In this document: positions 51,211 to 59,967 of the stretch, piece after piece
How the letters are laid out: every line of letters starts with the position of its first letter
Position numbering within the stretch: the first letter of the stretch is position 1
Assembly: GCF_009696065.1 (NCBI RefSeq)
Contig: NZ_VUMS01000012.1
Coordinates: 1-64,000, forward strand
DNA: 64,000 bases
Origin: Oliverpabstia intestinalis
GTDB taxonomy: Bacteria; Bacillota; Clostridia; Lachnospirales; Lachnospiraceae
Reading direction: 5' to 3'
The notes under the pieces: generated by a model
What the model was told of the DNA's origin: nothing
Databases searched by the model: none
The model's input: the letters and a program-made list of their open reading frames with translations, nothing else
Translations under genes and position numbers: made by a program

Positions 51211-52827
51211 ATGTCGCAAGTAATATTATTTGACCTGGATGGAACATTGACAGAGTCCGGAGAGGGCATTATTAACTGTGTGCAGTATGCACTGGAAAAA
51301 CTGGGAAAAAAAGAAGAACATCCGGAAAATCTGCAGTGTTTTATCGGTCCTCCTTTAAAAGAACAGTTTATGAAATATGCAGGTCTCAGCGAGGAAGAGG
51401 GAGAAAAGGCAGTTGTATATTACCGGGAACGGTATACTACAACGGGAATATTTGAAAACCGTCTGTATCCGAAGATTCCGGAATTACTGGAACTTCTGAA
51501 AATCAATAATAAGATCCTTGCTGTGGCATCGTCTAAACCGGAGGTCTACGTAAAACAGATTCTGGAGCATTTTCAGATTGCAGATTATTTTACTGCGATT
51601 GTGGGAAGTGAACTTGACGGAAGAAGAACGGAGAAGGCGGAGGTTATTGAAGAGGCTTTACGGCGGATGCATCTGGAAGAAGAACGGGACAAGGTTCTTA
51701 TGGTAGGCGATCGGAGTCACGATGTACAGGGTGCCATAAGCTGTGGTCTGCAATGTATCGGGGTTGCCTACGGATACGGAAGCCGGGAAGAACTGGAAAA
51801 AGCAGGTGCTGTCTATATCGCAGACAGTGTGGAAGATCTGGGAATCCTTGCCAGTCCGAACGATGAAGAAACCACAGAAAATGTTGAATCTGTGCGGAAT
51901 ATTATTCCGGACAGAGAAAAAGTGAAGAAATATGAAATACCGGAGACACGGAAACTGGAAAAAGAAGAAAAAGAAATGCCGGAACCTGCGAAAAAAAAGG
52001 TAAAATTCCGGTATTCCACGGCCGGACAGATCTGGCGTCTGATTTATCCGTTTTTGATTCATTATGGAGCCACACTGCTTGCGACGATCGCTTTGTATCT
52101 GATATATCTGATACAGGCGGGCGGACTGCAGGAGACTGCCAGTGCCGGACAGCGTCTGATTAACAGTGCGTTATATGTTACTCTGATCGGTGATCTTACA
52201 GCAGCGATAATCCTGTATCTGTTTTACCGGAAAGATCAGATGCATCGGAAAGAAGGATTCAGTGGAACAGGAAAAGCTTTTGTGTGGGCACCTCCGGTGA
52301 TCTGGTTCAGTGTGATCATCCTGGCAATTGCCACAGGACAGTTTTTAAATGATCTGATCAATGGATTGCATCTGAACGATCTGTTTACCGGCTACAGTGA
52401 GGTGTCTGAACAGGCATTTTCCGGACAGCCAGTAGGCTTTATGATTCTGGTAGTGGGAATTATCGGACCAATCTGTGAAGAACTGATGTTTCGCGGAATC
52501 GTATTTCACAGACTGAAAGACTGGGTCAAACCACAGGCAGCAATTGCAATATCTGCGTTATTATTCGGTATCTATCATGGCAATGTTGTACAGTTTTTCT
52601 ATGCAACATGTATGGGAGTGATGCTTGCGATCATCTATGATAAAACCGGAACTTTGTGGATCAGCATCGTTGCACATATAGCAGCAAATCTGTGGAGCCT
52701 TTTCGGAAGCAGTTTCTGGAGCAGTCTATGGCAGCGGATTCCGGCAGGAATGCTTTGCAGTGTTATGATAGAAATTTTGTTATGTGTGATTCCGACATAC
52801 TGGTTATTTGGATATAAAAGAAAATAA
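51211..52827 (+). CDS. Fusion of HAD phosphatase and CPBP-family intramembrane protease
   Basis: A 538-residue two-domain protein in one open frame. Residues 1-210 are a phosphoglycolate-phosphatase-like HAD domain: nucleophile in ILFDLDGTLTESGEG, VASSKPEV, and VLMVGDRSHDVQGA. A charged, Lys/Glu/Pro-rich linker covers about 216-265. Residues 270-538 form about seven membrane helices of the CPBP (Abi/CAAX protease) type with the signature CEELMFRGIVFHRL (EExxxR), FGIYHGN and IVAHIAANLW. CPBP enzymes cleave prenylated or bacteriocin-like substrates. I know these as separate proteins. It is transcribed behind a structured repeat, with AAAAGAGAGCAGGACG upstream of the start. Confidence 0.88.
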   Translation: MSQVILFDLDGTLTESGEGIINCVQYALEKLGKKEEHPENLQCFIGPPLKEQFMKYAGLSEEEGEKAVVYYRERYTTTGIFENRLYPKIPELLELLKINNKILAVASSKPEVYVKQILEHFQIADYFTAIVGSELDGRRTEKAEVIEEALRRMHLEEERDKVLMVGDRSHDVQGAISCGLQCIGVAYGYGSREELEKAGAVYIADSVEDLGILASPNDEETTENVESVRNIIPDREKVKKYEIPETRKLEKEEKEMPEPAKKKVKFRYSTAGQIWRLIYPFLIHYGATLLATIALYLIYLIQAGGLQETASAGQRLINSALYVTLIGDLTAAIILYLFYRKDQMHRKEGFSGTGKAFVWAPPVIWFSVIILAIATGQFLNDLINGLHLNDLFTGYSEVSEQAFSGQPVGFMILVVGIIGPICEELMFRGIVFHRLKDWVKPQAAIAISALLFGIYHGNVVQFFYATCMGVMLAIIYDKTGTLWISIVAHIAANLWSLFGSSFWSSLWQRIPAGMLCSVMIEILLCVIPTYWLFGYKRK

Positions 52828-52836
52828 AAAAAAGAC

Positions 52837-52865
52837 TTGTAACCGAAAAAAGCTTATGCTATAAT
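52837..52865 (+). promoter_or_regulatory. rpsB-tsf promoter
   Basis: TTGTAA (52837-52842), 17 bases and a perfect TATAAT (52860-52865). The leader of about 110 bases before rpsB contains inverted segments (GGTGCCTGCAAACAGGTCTC) that might be a ribosomal-protein leader; this is not certain. Confidence 0.75.
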
Positions 52866-52976
52866 CACAACGATGCATAAAACACCCGTGCCGATTCCGA
52901 GAAGGTGCCTGCAAACAGGTCTCGAAAAGAATGAGAAGTACGGGGAAGATTAAAACCAAAAAAGGAGATTGAAATC

Positions 52977-53714
52977 ATGAGCGTTATTTCAATGAAACAG
53001 TTACTGGAAGCCGGTGTACATTTTGGACACCAGACAAGAAGATGGAACCCTAAAATGGCAGAGTACATCTACACAGAAAGAAACGGAATCTACATTATCG
53101 ACCTGCAGAAATCCGTTGGAATGGTAGATGATGCTTATAAAGCTGTATCTGACATCGCTGCAGAAGGCGGCACAATCCTGTTCGTTGGTACAAAGAAACA
53201 GGCTCAGGATGCTATCAAAGTTGAAGCAGAGCGTTGTGGAATGTACTATGTAAACGAAAGATGGTTAGGTGGTATGCTGACTAACTTCAAAACTATTCAG
53301 AGCAGAATCGCCAGACTGAAAGAGATTGAAGCTATGCAGGAAGACGGAACATTTGATGTTCTGCCGAAGAAAGAAGTTATCGCACTGAAAAAAGAGCTGG
53401 ATAAACTGCAGAAAAACCTGGGCGGAATCAAAGACATGAAGAGAATCCCGGATGCAATCTTTATCGTAGATCCGAAAAAAGAGAGAATCTGTGTTCAGGA
53501 AGCTCATACTCTTGGAATCCCGCTGATCGGTATCTGTGATACCAACTGTGATCCGGAAGAACTGGATTATGTTATCCCGGGTAACGATGATGCTATCCGT
53601 GCCGTAAAACTGATTGTTTCCAAAATGGCAGATGCTGTTATCGAAGCAAATCAGGGTGCAACAGGCGAGGAAGAATTCGTTGAAGAGGCTGTTGAAGAGG
53701 CAGTAGAAGAGTAA
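52977..53714 (+). CDS. rpsB: 30S ribosomal protein S2
   Basis: Binds the 30S subunit between head and body and is needed for S1 attachment where S1 exists. The 245-residue protein is full length, with [26 protein letters not shown] and [16 protein letters not shown] at the start, [19 protein letters not shown] and [20 protein letters not shown]. The C-terminal tail is acidic ([15 protein letters not shown]). AAAGGAGATT precedes the ATG. It is followed by tsf, the usual pairing. Confidence 0.98.
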   Translation: MSVISMKQLLEAGVHFGHQTRRWNPKMAEYIYTERNGIYIIDLQKSVGMVDDAYKAVSDIAAEGGTILFVGTKKQAQDAIKVEAERCGMYYVNERWLGGMLTNFKTIQSRIARLKEIEAMQEDGTFDVLPKKEVIALKKELDKLQKNLGGIKDMKRIPDAIFIVDPKKERICVQEAHTLGIPLIGICDTNCDPEELDYVIPGNDDAIRAVKLIVSKMADAVIEANQGATGEEEFVEEAVEEAVEE

Positions 53715-53729
53715 GATTTTGTATCCATT

Positions 53730-53760
53730 CAGCTGTCGGAGAGGTATTCTCCGGCAGCTG
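53730..53760 (+). promoter_or_regulatory. Hairpin in the rpsB-tsf spacer
   Basis: CAGCTGTCGGAGA pairs with TCTCCGGCAGCTG (one T-G pair) around a short loop, without a T-run. It could be an attenuator, processing site or stabilising hairpin that sets the S2 to EF-Ts ratio. Confidence 0.5.
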
Positions 53761-53797
53761 AGTAACTGTAAAAACTCAATTTTAGGAGGAAATCATA

Positions 53798-54736
53798 ATG
53801 GCTATTACAGCAGCAATGGTAAAAGAATTAAGAGAAATCAGCGGCGCTGGTATGATGGACTGTAAGAAAGCTCTTACAGCTACTGAAGGTGATATGGACA
53901 AGGCTATGGAATTCCTGAGAGAAAAAGGTCTTGCAACTGCACAGAAAAAAGCAAGCAGAATCGCAGCAGAAGGTATCGTAATGCTGAAAGTTGCAGAAGA
54001 TTCCAAAAAAGCTGTCGCTGTAGAAGTAAATGCTGAAACTGACTTCGTTGCTAAAAACGAAAAATTCCAGGCATACGTTGCACAGGTTGCTGAGCAGGCT
54101 CTGGAAACAGAAGCAGCAGATATCGATGCATTCCTGGCTGAGTCATGGAAATTCGATACAACCAAAACTGTAAACGAAGCTCTGGCTGGACAGGTTGCAG
54201 TAATCGGCGAGAACATGAAGATTCGTCGTTTCCAGAAAGTAGAAGAAACAGAAGGTTTCGTAGCTTCCTATACTCATATGGGTGGAAAAATCGGTGTTCT
54301 GGTTGACGTTGTAACAGACGTTGTAAACGATGAAATCAAAGAGATGGCTAAGAACGTAGCTATGCAGATAGCAGCTCTGAACCCGAAATATACAAATAGA
54401 TCCGAAGTAAGCGAAGAGTACATTGCTCACGAAAAAGAAATCCTGATGGCTCAGATCCAGAACGACCCGAAAGAGTCCCAGAAACCGGAGAAAGTTATTC
54501 AGGGTATGATCAGCGGACGTATCAATAAAGAACTGAAAGAAATCTGTCTGCTGGATCAGGTTTATGTTAAAGCAGAAGACGGAAAACAGTCAGTAGAAAA
54601 ATATGTTGCAGAAGTTGCAAAAGCAAATGGTGCAAACGTTACCATCAAAGGCTTCGTTCGTTACGAGACCGGTGAAGGTATCGAAAAGAAAGAAGAAGAT
54701 TTTGCAGCAGAAGTTGCAAAACAGATGGGAATGTAA
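53798..54736 (+). CDS. tsf: Elongation factor Ts
   Basis: The guanine nucleotide exchange factor for EF-Tu. The 312-residue protein starts with a UBA-like domain (AAMVKELREISGAGMMDCKKAL), carries the TDFVAKNEKF segment that contacts EF-Tu, and the dimer-forming core (LVDVVTDVVNDEIKEMAKNV, then YIAHEKEILMAQI). AGGAGGAAATCATA precedes the ATG. It is cotranscribed with rpsB and followed by a terminator. Confidence 0.98.
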   Translation: MAITAAMVKELREISGAGMMDCKKALTATEGDMDKAMEFLREKGLATAQKKASRIAAEGIVMLKVAEDSKKAVAVEVNAETDFVAKNEKFQAYVAQVAEQALETEAADIDAFLAESWKFDTTKTVNEALAGQVAVIGENMKIRRFQKVEETEGFVASYTHMGGKIGVLVDVVTDVVNDEIKEMAKNVAMQIAALNPKYTNRSEVSEEYIAHEKEILMAQIQNDPKESQKPEKVIQGMISGRINKELKEICLLDQVYVKAEDGKQSVEKYVAEVAKANGANVTIKGFVRYETGEGIEKKEEDFAAEVAKQMGM

Positions 54737-54766
54737 TTTCCACAATATGTCAAAATGACAAAATAG

Positions 54767-54811
54767 CAGACCTGTATACTTGTAGAGATATAAGTAAGCA
54801 GGTCTGTTTTA
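54767..54811 (+). terminator. Terminator after tsf
   Basis: CAGACCTG pairs with CAGGTCTG, extended by inner pairing (ATACTTGTA / TATAAGTA), ending in TTTT. Confidence 0.75.
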
Positions 54812-54844
54812 ATATGTAAAAAGGTTTCCTTGTTTACTGCATTT

Positions 54845-54972
54845 TCAAAACCCAGCGTTCCGAAGGATGCCCAGAACGACGGTTCCTAACAGGGCAGAGG
54901 GTCGGCTGGGCATGCGTACTTCTTTAAAAATAGCATAAAAAGGTATTAACCAAAAGCGATTAGTACCTTTTT
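54845..54972. other. Structured intergenic segment with terminator-like hairpin
   Basis: This lies between the converging tsf and MATE genes. ATGCCCAG (54867-54874) pairs with CTGGGCAT (54906-54913), and AAAAAGGTATTAA (54937-54949) pairs with TTAGTACCTTTTT (54960-54972), with T-runs usable in both directions. A minus-strand frame of 68 codons crosses it (54845-55051), but I do not recognise the protein and see no convincing support for it. Confidence 0.45.
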
Positions 54973-55029
54973 GAATGATTTTCTGTCTGCTCAGCCCACT
55001 CTTGATTTGTGCTGTGATCAAAAAGTAAA

Positions 55030-56361
55030 TCAGCATAAACTTATTATCCATTTACGCCTTTTAAAGATAATTAAGGATACAGCAAGTCTGAATAATTCCT
55101 CCGTGGTAAGCAATGTATACACACCGACAATTCCCCATTTGAATACGTATGCTGCAAGCAGACACAGTGGAATTCCGATACACCATGTGCCAACAATATC
55201 AATGATCATAATGATTTTGGTGTTACCGCCACTTCTTATAATGCCTCCGCCTAGTATCATATTTTCCACCTTAGCCGGAGCATACAAGGCAAATACGATA
55301 AGCAGTATCTTTCCAAGTTCTTTTACACTGTTATCAACACGATATAATCCGGTATATACTCCAGCCAAAAGGATAAGCAAAGAAGATATCACTACTGCAC
55401 CAAATAATCCTGCATACATAATCTTCTTTGACTCTGTGTAAGCCTCATCGTATTCTTTTCTGCCAAGCCTCTTGCCAACCATCACACCGGCTGCTGCAGA
55501 CAATCCGCTAAGCGCCCCTATGATAAGCCCCTGTATCGGACCGGTAAGTGTATAGGCTGCAAGGTTTGATGTGCCAAGATGTCCATAAACAGCAGACTCC
55601 ACATTCTGACCGAAACTCCATAAAAACTCACTGATCAGAATCGGCATAATCATTGTCAGATAATCCCTGATTGTGATTTTTGTAAAATGTAGAGACAAGA
55701 CCGGTTTATCTCCATCTTTTCTGAGGCATAAGACAAATCCGATAACAATAAATACCAGATTAAATAACTGCGAAAGAAGTGTTGCGATCGCAGCTCCCTT
55801 TATTCCCATGCATGGAAATTCGAATTTTCCAAATATCAACAAATAGTTCAGTCCTGTGTTTACAATAACAGCACCAAAGCTTGCCAGAAATGGTATCGTG
55901 GCATGCTCCTTACAGCGCAGCCATGAGGATAAAATATTGCTGACAGCCATTGGAATATAAGAAAATGCTATGATTCTAAAATAAACCGCACCAGTATTTA
56001 TAATACTCATATCTTTCGTATACAGTCCAAGAATCTGCAACGGAAAAACTCTGGCTGAAAGCAAAAACAATGCTGATATCATAATTCCACAGATGAGACT
56101 TACGTCAAAACTGCACCATGCCTCTTTTGTTTCTTGTGCACCAATAAACTGTGCAATTAATATCCCCGCAACCGTGCTTACTGCACCAATCACTACTGAA
56201 AAAATCAGTGAAAAGTTACCGCATAATCCAACAGCCGATATATTTGTCTCGCCTAACTGTCCGATCATGATCTGGTCAACAATTGAAAATGATGCCTGCA
56301 GCATACTTTGCAATGTGACGGGAATTGCTATTTTACACAACGATTTCATAAACTTTGACAT
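55030..56361 (-). CDS. MATE-family multidrug efflux transporter
   Basis: A 443-residue membrane protein with twelve helices in two homologous halves, driven by H+ or Na+ to export cationic drugs or metabolites. Typical MATE elements are IPVTLQSMLQASFSIVDQIMIGQLG at the start, the following NISAVGLCGN, and in the second half SEFLWSFGQNVESAVYGHLG. The ATG at 56361 overlaps the TAA of the LacI gene (TAATG), so translation is coupled. AT-rich codons (for example frequent ATA and CTT) differ from the neighbours, hinting at separate ancestry. Confidence 0.92.
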   Translation of the reverse strand: MSKFMKSLCKIAIPVTLQSMLQASFSIVDQIMIGQLGETNISAVGLCGNFSLIFSVVIGAVSTVAGILIAQFIGAQETKEAWCSFDVSLICGIMISALFLLSARVFPLQILGLYTKDMSIINTGAVYFRIIAFSYIPMAVSNILSSWLRCKEHATIPFLASFGAVIVNTGLNYLLIFGKFEFPCMGIKGAAIATLLSQLFNLVFIVIGFVLCLRKDGDKPVLSLHFTKITIRDYLTMIMPILISEFLWSFGQNVESAVYGHLGTSNLAAYTLTGPIQGLIIGALSGLSAAAGVMVGKRLGRKEYDEAYTESKKIMYAGLFGAVVISSLLILLAGVYTGLYRVDNSVKELGKILLIVFALYAPAKVENMILGGGIIRSGGNTKIIMIIDIVGTWCIGIPLCLLAAYVFKWGIVGVYTLLTTEELFRLAVSLIIFKRRKWIISLC

Positions 56362-57377
56362 TATAATTTCCTCGTACTTTCCCTTTTTATCAAATCAACC
56401 GGTAACACGATTTCTGTCTTATATTCTGCACCATCTCGCATTGCCTCCAGACATTCAATTGCTGCTTTCGCCCTTAAGTTTGCTTCCTGATGAATCGTTG
56501 TGAGGGAAGGGTTACTTTCCCTGCTTGCCCTGTTATCATCAAAGCCGATGATCTGGATATCTTCCGGAATCCGAATGTTTTTTCCTTGTAAAAACTTCAT
56601 AAACTCAAGTGCATAAAAATCAGACACTGCAAAAACAGCGGTAACATTGCTTTTTAACAGCTGCATATAATTATCCTCATAAAAGCACATTCTTTCCTTT
56701 TCTGTCTTTGGTATCTCCCATCTATATGTTTCTCCTTGCGCAAAGGCTTTGAGAAACCCCTCGATGCGTTCTTTATCCATGCAGATGAAATTATCAGCTA
56801 TGCATAATGCTTTTTTATGTCCCAGCTCCTTTAAGTATTTTCCGGCTTGATAGCCGCCGTTATAATGATCGATGACCAAATTTACTACCTTTGAGCATTT
56901 TTCAAAATAGCCGTCATACACTACAAACGAAATCCGCATCTGATTTCTAAGGCTTTCATAATCAGCTTCACAAAATCCGATCATAATCAGTCCATCCATA
57001 TTCCACATGGATGCAAATACCGGAATCTCTCTGATATCAGATGTCGTTTTTATCATCAGAAAATATCCTTTTTCATTCACCTCACGGGAAAGAGCATTCA
57101 GCGATGCCATCACAAACCCATCCTCTAAAACCCTGCCCTCATACTTTTCATGGTCATTCACCACCACTCCGATGATTCTTGAATTATTTCTTGCAAGCAA
57201 AATGCCAGCCATATCCGGGATATATCCTGACCTTTCAAGTTCCTGCTGGACGCGTTTTACCGTCTCATCTGAAATCTTTTCTGTTTTGCCGTGGATCACT
57301 TTTGAGACAGTGGCAGTACTAAGACCTAACGTATCTGCAACATCTACGATTCTAATCCTGTTTTGTGTCATTTCCAT
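56361..57377 (-). CDS. LacI-family transcriptional regulator
   Basis: A 338-residue repressor. Its DNA-binding domain is RIVDVADTLGLSTATVSKVI followed by KTEKISDETVKRVQQELE and a hinge, with a periplasmic-binding-like effector domain starting near SRIIGVVVNDHEKYEGR. The C-terminal part has GFDDNRASRESNPSLTTIHQ, typical of the family. It overlaps the MATE gene by one base and probably represses this two-gene operon, because a palindromic operator lies over its promoter. The inducer is not known; a LacI regulator paired with a MATE transporter is uncommon. Confidence 0.92.
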   Translation of the reverse strand: MEMTQNRIRIVDVADTLGLSTATVSKVIHGKTEKISDETVKRVQQELERSGYIPDMAGILLARNNSRIIGVVVNDHEKYEGRVLEDGFVMASLNALSREVNEKGYFLMIKTTSDIREIPVFASMWNMDGLIMIGFCEADYESLRNQMRISFVVYDGYFEKCSKVVNLVIDHYNGGYQAGKYLKELGHKKALCIADNFICMDKERIEGFLKAFAQGETYRWEIPKTEKERMCFYEDNYMQLLKSNVTAVFAVSDFYALEFMKFLQGKNIRIPEDIQIIGFDDNRASRESNPSLTTIHQEANLRAKAAIECLEAMRDGAEYKTEIVLPVDLIKRESTRKL

Positions 57378-57398
57378 TCCTTCTTCTGTGATATTATG

Positions 57399-57450
57399 AT
57401 TATATGGTACATTATAAATGTGAAATTTACAAAGGTTAAGCGCATAACCT
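57399..57450 (-). promoter_or_regulatory. lacI-MATE promoter with LacI-type operator
   Basis: On the minus strand a -10 TATAAT lies near 57417-57412 with a weak -35 TTAACC 17 bases upstream (about 57440-57435). The plus-strand sequence AGGTTAAGCGCATAACCT at 57433-57450 is an 18-bp dyad with a central GCGC, the classic LacI operator form, and overlaps the -35 region. Autorepression is the natural reading. Confidence 0.6.
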
Positions 57451-57655
57451 ATTACAAAATTATCATTCGATTTTTGTGAAAGTTTGCTATTCCATTACAC
57501 ATTTTCCTGCATTATCTGTTCCGGAAATCGTTAGAGATTGTTTTGCGGAAAATTACCGGAGATCGGTGCGGACTTTCCCGTTCTTTTCCTTGCGTGGGAA
57601 GCCATGGTGTGCTAAACTGTTCAGGGAAATAAACACAAAGGTGGAACGATACGTA

Positions 57656-58267
57656 ATGAAATGTACGATCATAGGAATAACCGGAGGAACCGGTTCGGGA
57701 AAATCAACGTTTACTAATCGCTTGAAAAATGAATTTCCGGATGATGTGGCAGTTATTTATCATGACAATTATTACCGGTGTCAGGATGCTATTCCCTTTG
57801 AAGCGAGAAAAAAAGTGAATTATGATCATCCGGATTCACTGGAGACGGATCTTCTGACAGAACACCTCAAAAAGCTAAAAGCAGGAGAAAGCATCGAATG
57901 TCCTGTGTATGACTATAGTCAGCATAATCGCTCAAAAGAAACGCTTCATATAGAACCAAAGAAAATTATTCTCGTGGAAGGTATCCTTCTTCTGACGGAT
58001 CCACGGGTACGGGAACTGCTGGACATCAAAATTTATGTGGATGCAGATGCGGATGAGCGGATCCTCCGGCGAATCATCAGAGATGTAAAGGAACGGGGAA
58101 GAGATCTGGATAATATTGTAGAGCAGTATCTGACCACAGTAAAGCCGATGCATTATCTGTATGTGGAACCGATGAAAAATCGGGCAGATATTGTTGTCAA
58201 CAGTGGAATGAACGATGTGGCTTTCGATGTGGTAAGATCTAAAATCCGAGATCTGCTGGCAGAATAA
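57656..58267 (+). CDS. udk: Uridine kinase
   Basis: Phosphorylates uridine and cytidine to their monophosphates in pyrimidine salvage. The 203-residue protein has the P-loop GITGGTGSGKSTFTN, VIYHDNYYR and YDHPDSLETDLL for substrate binding, EGILLLTDPRVRELLDIKIY (Walker B) and the lid RRIIRDVKERGRDLDNIVEQY. The frame is open upstream to 57476, but that part is not family-like; ATG57656 is used, with AAAGGTGG eleven bases upstream. Next to nrdG and dut, it forms a nucleotide-metabolism cluster. Confidence 0.93.
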   Translation: MKCTIIGITGGTGSGKSTFTNRLKNEFPDDVAVIYHDNYYRCQDAIPFEARKKVNYDHPDSLETDLLTEHLKKLKAGESIECPVYDYSQHNRSKETLHIEPKKIILVEGILLLTDPRVRELLDIKIYVDADADERILRRIIRDVKERGRDLDNIVEQYLTTVKPMHYLYVEPMKNRADIVVNSGMNDVAFDVVRSKIRDLLAE

Positions 58268-58299
58268 AAGTAAATTTAGAGAAAGGATATAATGGATTT

Positions 58300-58788
58300 A
58301 TGAGATACCATGATATAACGAAAGATGATATGTTAAACGGTGACGGACTGAGGGTGGTTCTGTGGGTTGCCGGATGCAGCCATCACTGCAAAGGCTGTCA
58401 GAATCCGATTACCTGGGATCCGGAAGGCGGAGTGCTGTTTGACGAATCTGCAAAACAGGAGATTTTTGAGCAGTTGGACAAACCGTATATAGAGGGAATC
58501 ACTTTCAGCGGAGGTGATCCGCTTCATGAGAAGAATGTGGATGAAGTTACGGCTTTTGCAAGAGAGATTAAGGAAAAATATCCAAAGAAGAATATCTGGC
58601 TGTATACAGGATATCTGTGGGAAGATATTCAGGATCTGCCGATTGTTTCTTATCTGGATGTGATAGTAGACGGCAAATTCGATCTGGAACGCAGGGATGT
58701 GAGTCTTCCATGGAAGGGAAGCCCGAATCAGCGGGTGATCGATGTACCAAAATCCAGAGAAGTAGGTCTGGTAGTATTACACGCATAA
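58300..58788 (+). CDS. nrdG: Anaerobic ribonucleotide reductase activating protein
   Basis: A 162-residue radical SAM enzyme that installs the glycyl radical on the class III reductase NrdD. The cluster motif is VAGCSHHCKGCQNPITW (CxxxCxxC), with GITFSGGDPLHEKN for SAM binding and VIVDGKFDLERRDVSLPWKGS at the C-terminus. GAAAGGAT precedes the ATG. No nrdD is adjacent in the window, so the reductase must lie elsewhere. dut follows ten bases later. Confidence 0.95.
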   Translation: MRYHDITKDDMLNGDGLRVVLWVAGCSHHCKGCQNPITWDPEGGVLFDESAKQEIFEQLDKPYIEGITFSGGDPLHEKNVDEVTAFAREIKEKYPKKNIWLYTGYLWEDIQDLPIVSYLDVIVDGKFDLERRDVSLPWKGSPNQRVIDVPKSREVGLVVLHA

Positions 58789-58798
58789 GGAGAAAAGA

Positions 58799-59314
58799 AT
58801 GAAAAGAATCGCAAAATTTCATAAAGTAAGCTGGGAACAGTTCCGGAAGGACTGGGTAGATACCTTTGGGGAACAGTCGGAAGAAAAGATCCGGGAAATA
58901 TATGAAGGTATTAAACTGCCAAAACGTGCCACCAGGGGAAGTGCCGGATATGATTTTTTTGCACCGGTCAGCTTTACACTGGCACCGGGAGAGATGGTAA
59001 AGATTCCTACCGGTGTCCGGGTGGAGATGGCAGAAGACTGGGTGCTGTGCCTGTATCCGCGAAGCGGTCTTGGTTTCAAGTACCGCCTGCAGTTGAATAA
59101 CACCGTGGGAATCATTGACAGTGATTATTTTTATTCGGATAATGAAGGGCATATATTCATGAAGCTGACCAATGACAGCAAAGAAGGAAAAACGCTGGAA
59201 GTTGGACAGAGTGAAGGAATGGTACAGGGAATCTTCATGCAGTACGGAATCACTGAAGACGACGATGCAGATGGAGTGAGAAATGGTGGTTTCGGAAGTA
59301 CCACCGGAAAATAA
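58799..59314 (+). CDS. dut: dUTP diphosphatase
   Basis: Hydrolyses dUTP to dUMP, keeping uracil out of DNA and feeding thymidylate synthesis. The 171-residue trimeric-type enzyme has TRGSAGYDFFA (motif 1), YPRSGLGFKY (motif 2), LNNTVGIIDSDYFY (motif 3), a later GQSEGMVQGIF and the C-terminal GGFGSTTGK (motif 5). About 40 extra N-terminal residues precede the core. GGAGAAAAG precedes the ATG. It is ten bases after nrdG and 12 before a membrane protein gene, so all are likely cotranscribed. Confidence 0.94.
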   Translation: MKRIAKFHKVSWEQFRKDWVDTFGEQSEEKIREIYEGIKLPKRATRGSAGYDFFAPVSFTLAPGEMVKIPTGVRVEMAEDWVLCLYPRSGLGFKYRLQLNNTVGIIDSDYFYSDNEGHIFMKLTNDSKEGKTLEVGQSEGMVQGIFMQYGITEDDDADGVRNGGFGSTTGK

Positions 59315-59326
59315 GGGATAGAAAAG

Positions 59327-59794
59327 ATGAAAGCGAGAAACTGGCTTTTTTTAGCTTCTTTTCTGCTTATGTTAAAAGGAGCTATGGATATCAGTATTTA
59401 TTTTGTGCAGTATCTGAGTCTGAGTCTCAGATATATACCGACTGCACCGGCGCAGATGCACAGGGCCAATGTACTGTGTATTATCTACGGAAGCTATGGA
59501 GTATGTCTGTTGATAGTAGGTGTTCTGGGAGTGATCTTCCGGGAGAATCCACGAAGACTACGATTCCTGATGACTACGGGGCTCATATTGTTCGGTTTGG
59601 GCTTTTTTAGCGGCATGGTAAATTATCTGGTGCTTTTATGGGATGGACACAGCATCAGAGATGCCGTGTTCAGTGTGATCACGAGTGTCCTGTTACCGGC
59701 AATGTTTATCCATACTACCTATATCGGAAGACTGGAATATGCGGAAGATCTGAAATACGAGGATATCGGTGATGATAAAGACAAGGATGTGTAA
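59327..59794 (+). CDS. Hypothetical four-helix membrane protein
   Basis: I do not recognise the family. The 155-residue protein has about four membrane helices (about 5-25, 47-68, 78-98 and 105-130) and an acidic C-terminal tail of about 20 residues (EDLKYEDIGDDKDKDV). The start at 59327 has AGGGATAGAAAAG upstream. It is the last gene of the udk-nrdG-dut run and is followed by a strong terminator. A membrane role unrelated to nucleotides is possible. Confidence 0.7.
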   Translation: MKARNWLFLASFLLMLKGAMDISIYFVQYLSLSLRYIPTAPAQMHRANVLCIIYGSYGVCLLIVGVLGVIFRENPRRLRFLMTTGLILFGLGFFSGMVNYLVLLWDGHSIRDAVFSVITSVLLPAMFIHTTYIGRLEYAEDLKYEDIGDDKDKDV

Positions 59795-59820
59795 TTCTTT
59801 TACACATCCTTGTCTTTTTT
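59777..59820 (+). terminator. Rho-independent terminator
   Basis: AAAGACAAGGATGTGTAA pairs with its exact inverted copy after a short loop, then six Ts. The 5' arm overlaps the last codons of the membrane protein gene. Confidence 0.92.
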
Positions 59821-59880
59821 GTGTGTACCGGATCCGAAAGGGGAAGCGTATGTAAAATCACTTTACAAAGTCCCGGTTTA

Positions 59881-59936
59881 TTTAACGCTTATTTTACGGA
59901 AGACAACTTTCGGTTTTAACATAGATTTTCTATACT
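59881..59936 (+). promoter_or_regulatory. Candidate PhoP-box promoter of the pst operon
   Basis: TTTAAC (59881), TTTTAC (59892) and TTTTAAC (59914) recur at multiples of 11 bases, as in Bacillus-type PhoP boxes (a six-base motif plus a five-base spacer). A -10-like TATACT follows at 59931-59936, and CTTTACA precedes at 59861. This suits induction by phosphate starvation. The pstS start is 300 bases further on, beyond a structured repeat. Confidence 0.55.
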
Positions 59937-59967
59937 CTCTTTGTCAGATAAATAATAAAGAAAAAAG

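Noticed and set aside
54845-55051. 68-codon minus-strand ORF next to the MATE gene
   Set aside because: It crosses two hairpins, resembles nothing I recognise and has no clear ribosome site; kept only as a structured segment.
57476-57655. N-terminal extension of uridine kinase
   Set aside because: The extra 60 residues are unlike the family; the P-loop region fits ATG57656.
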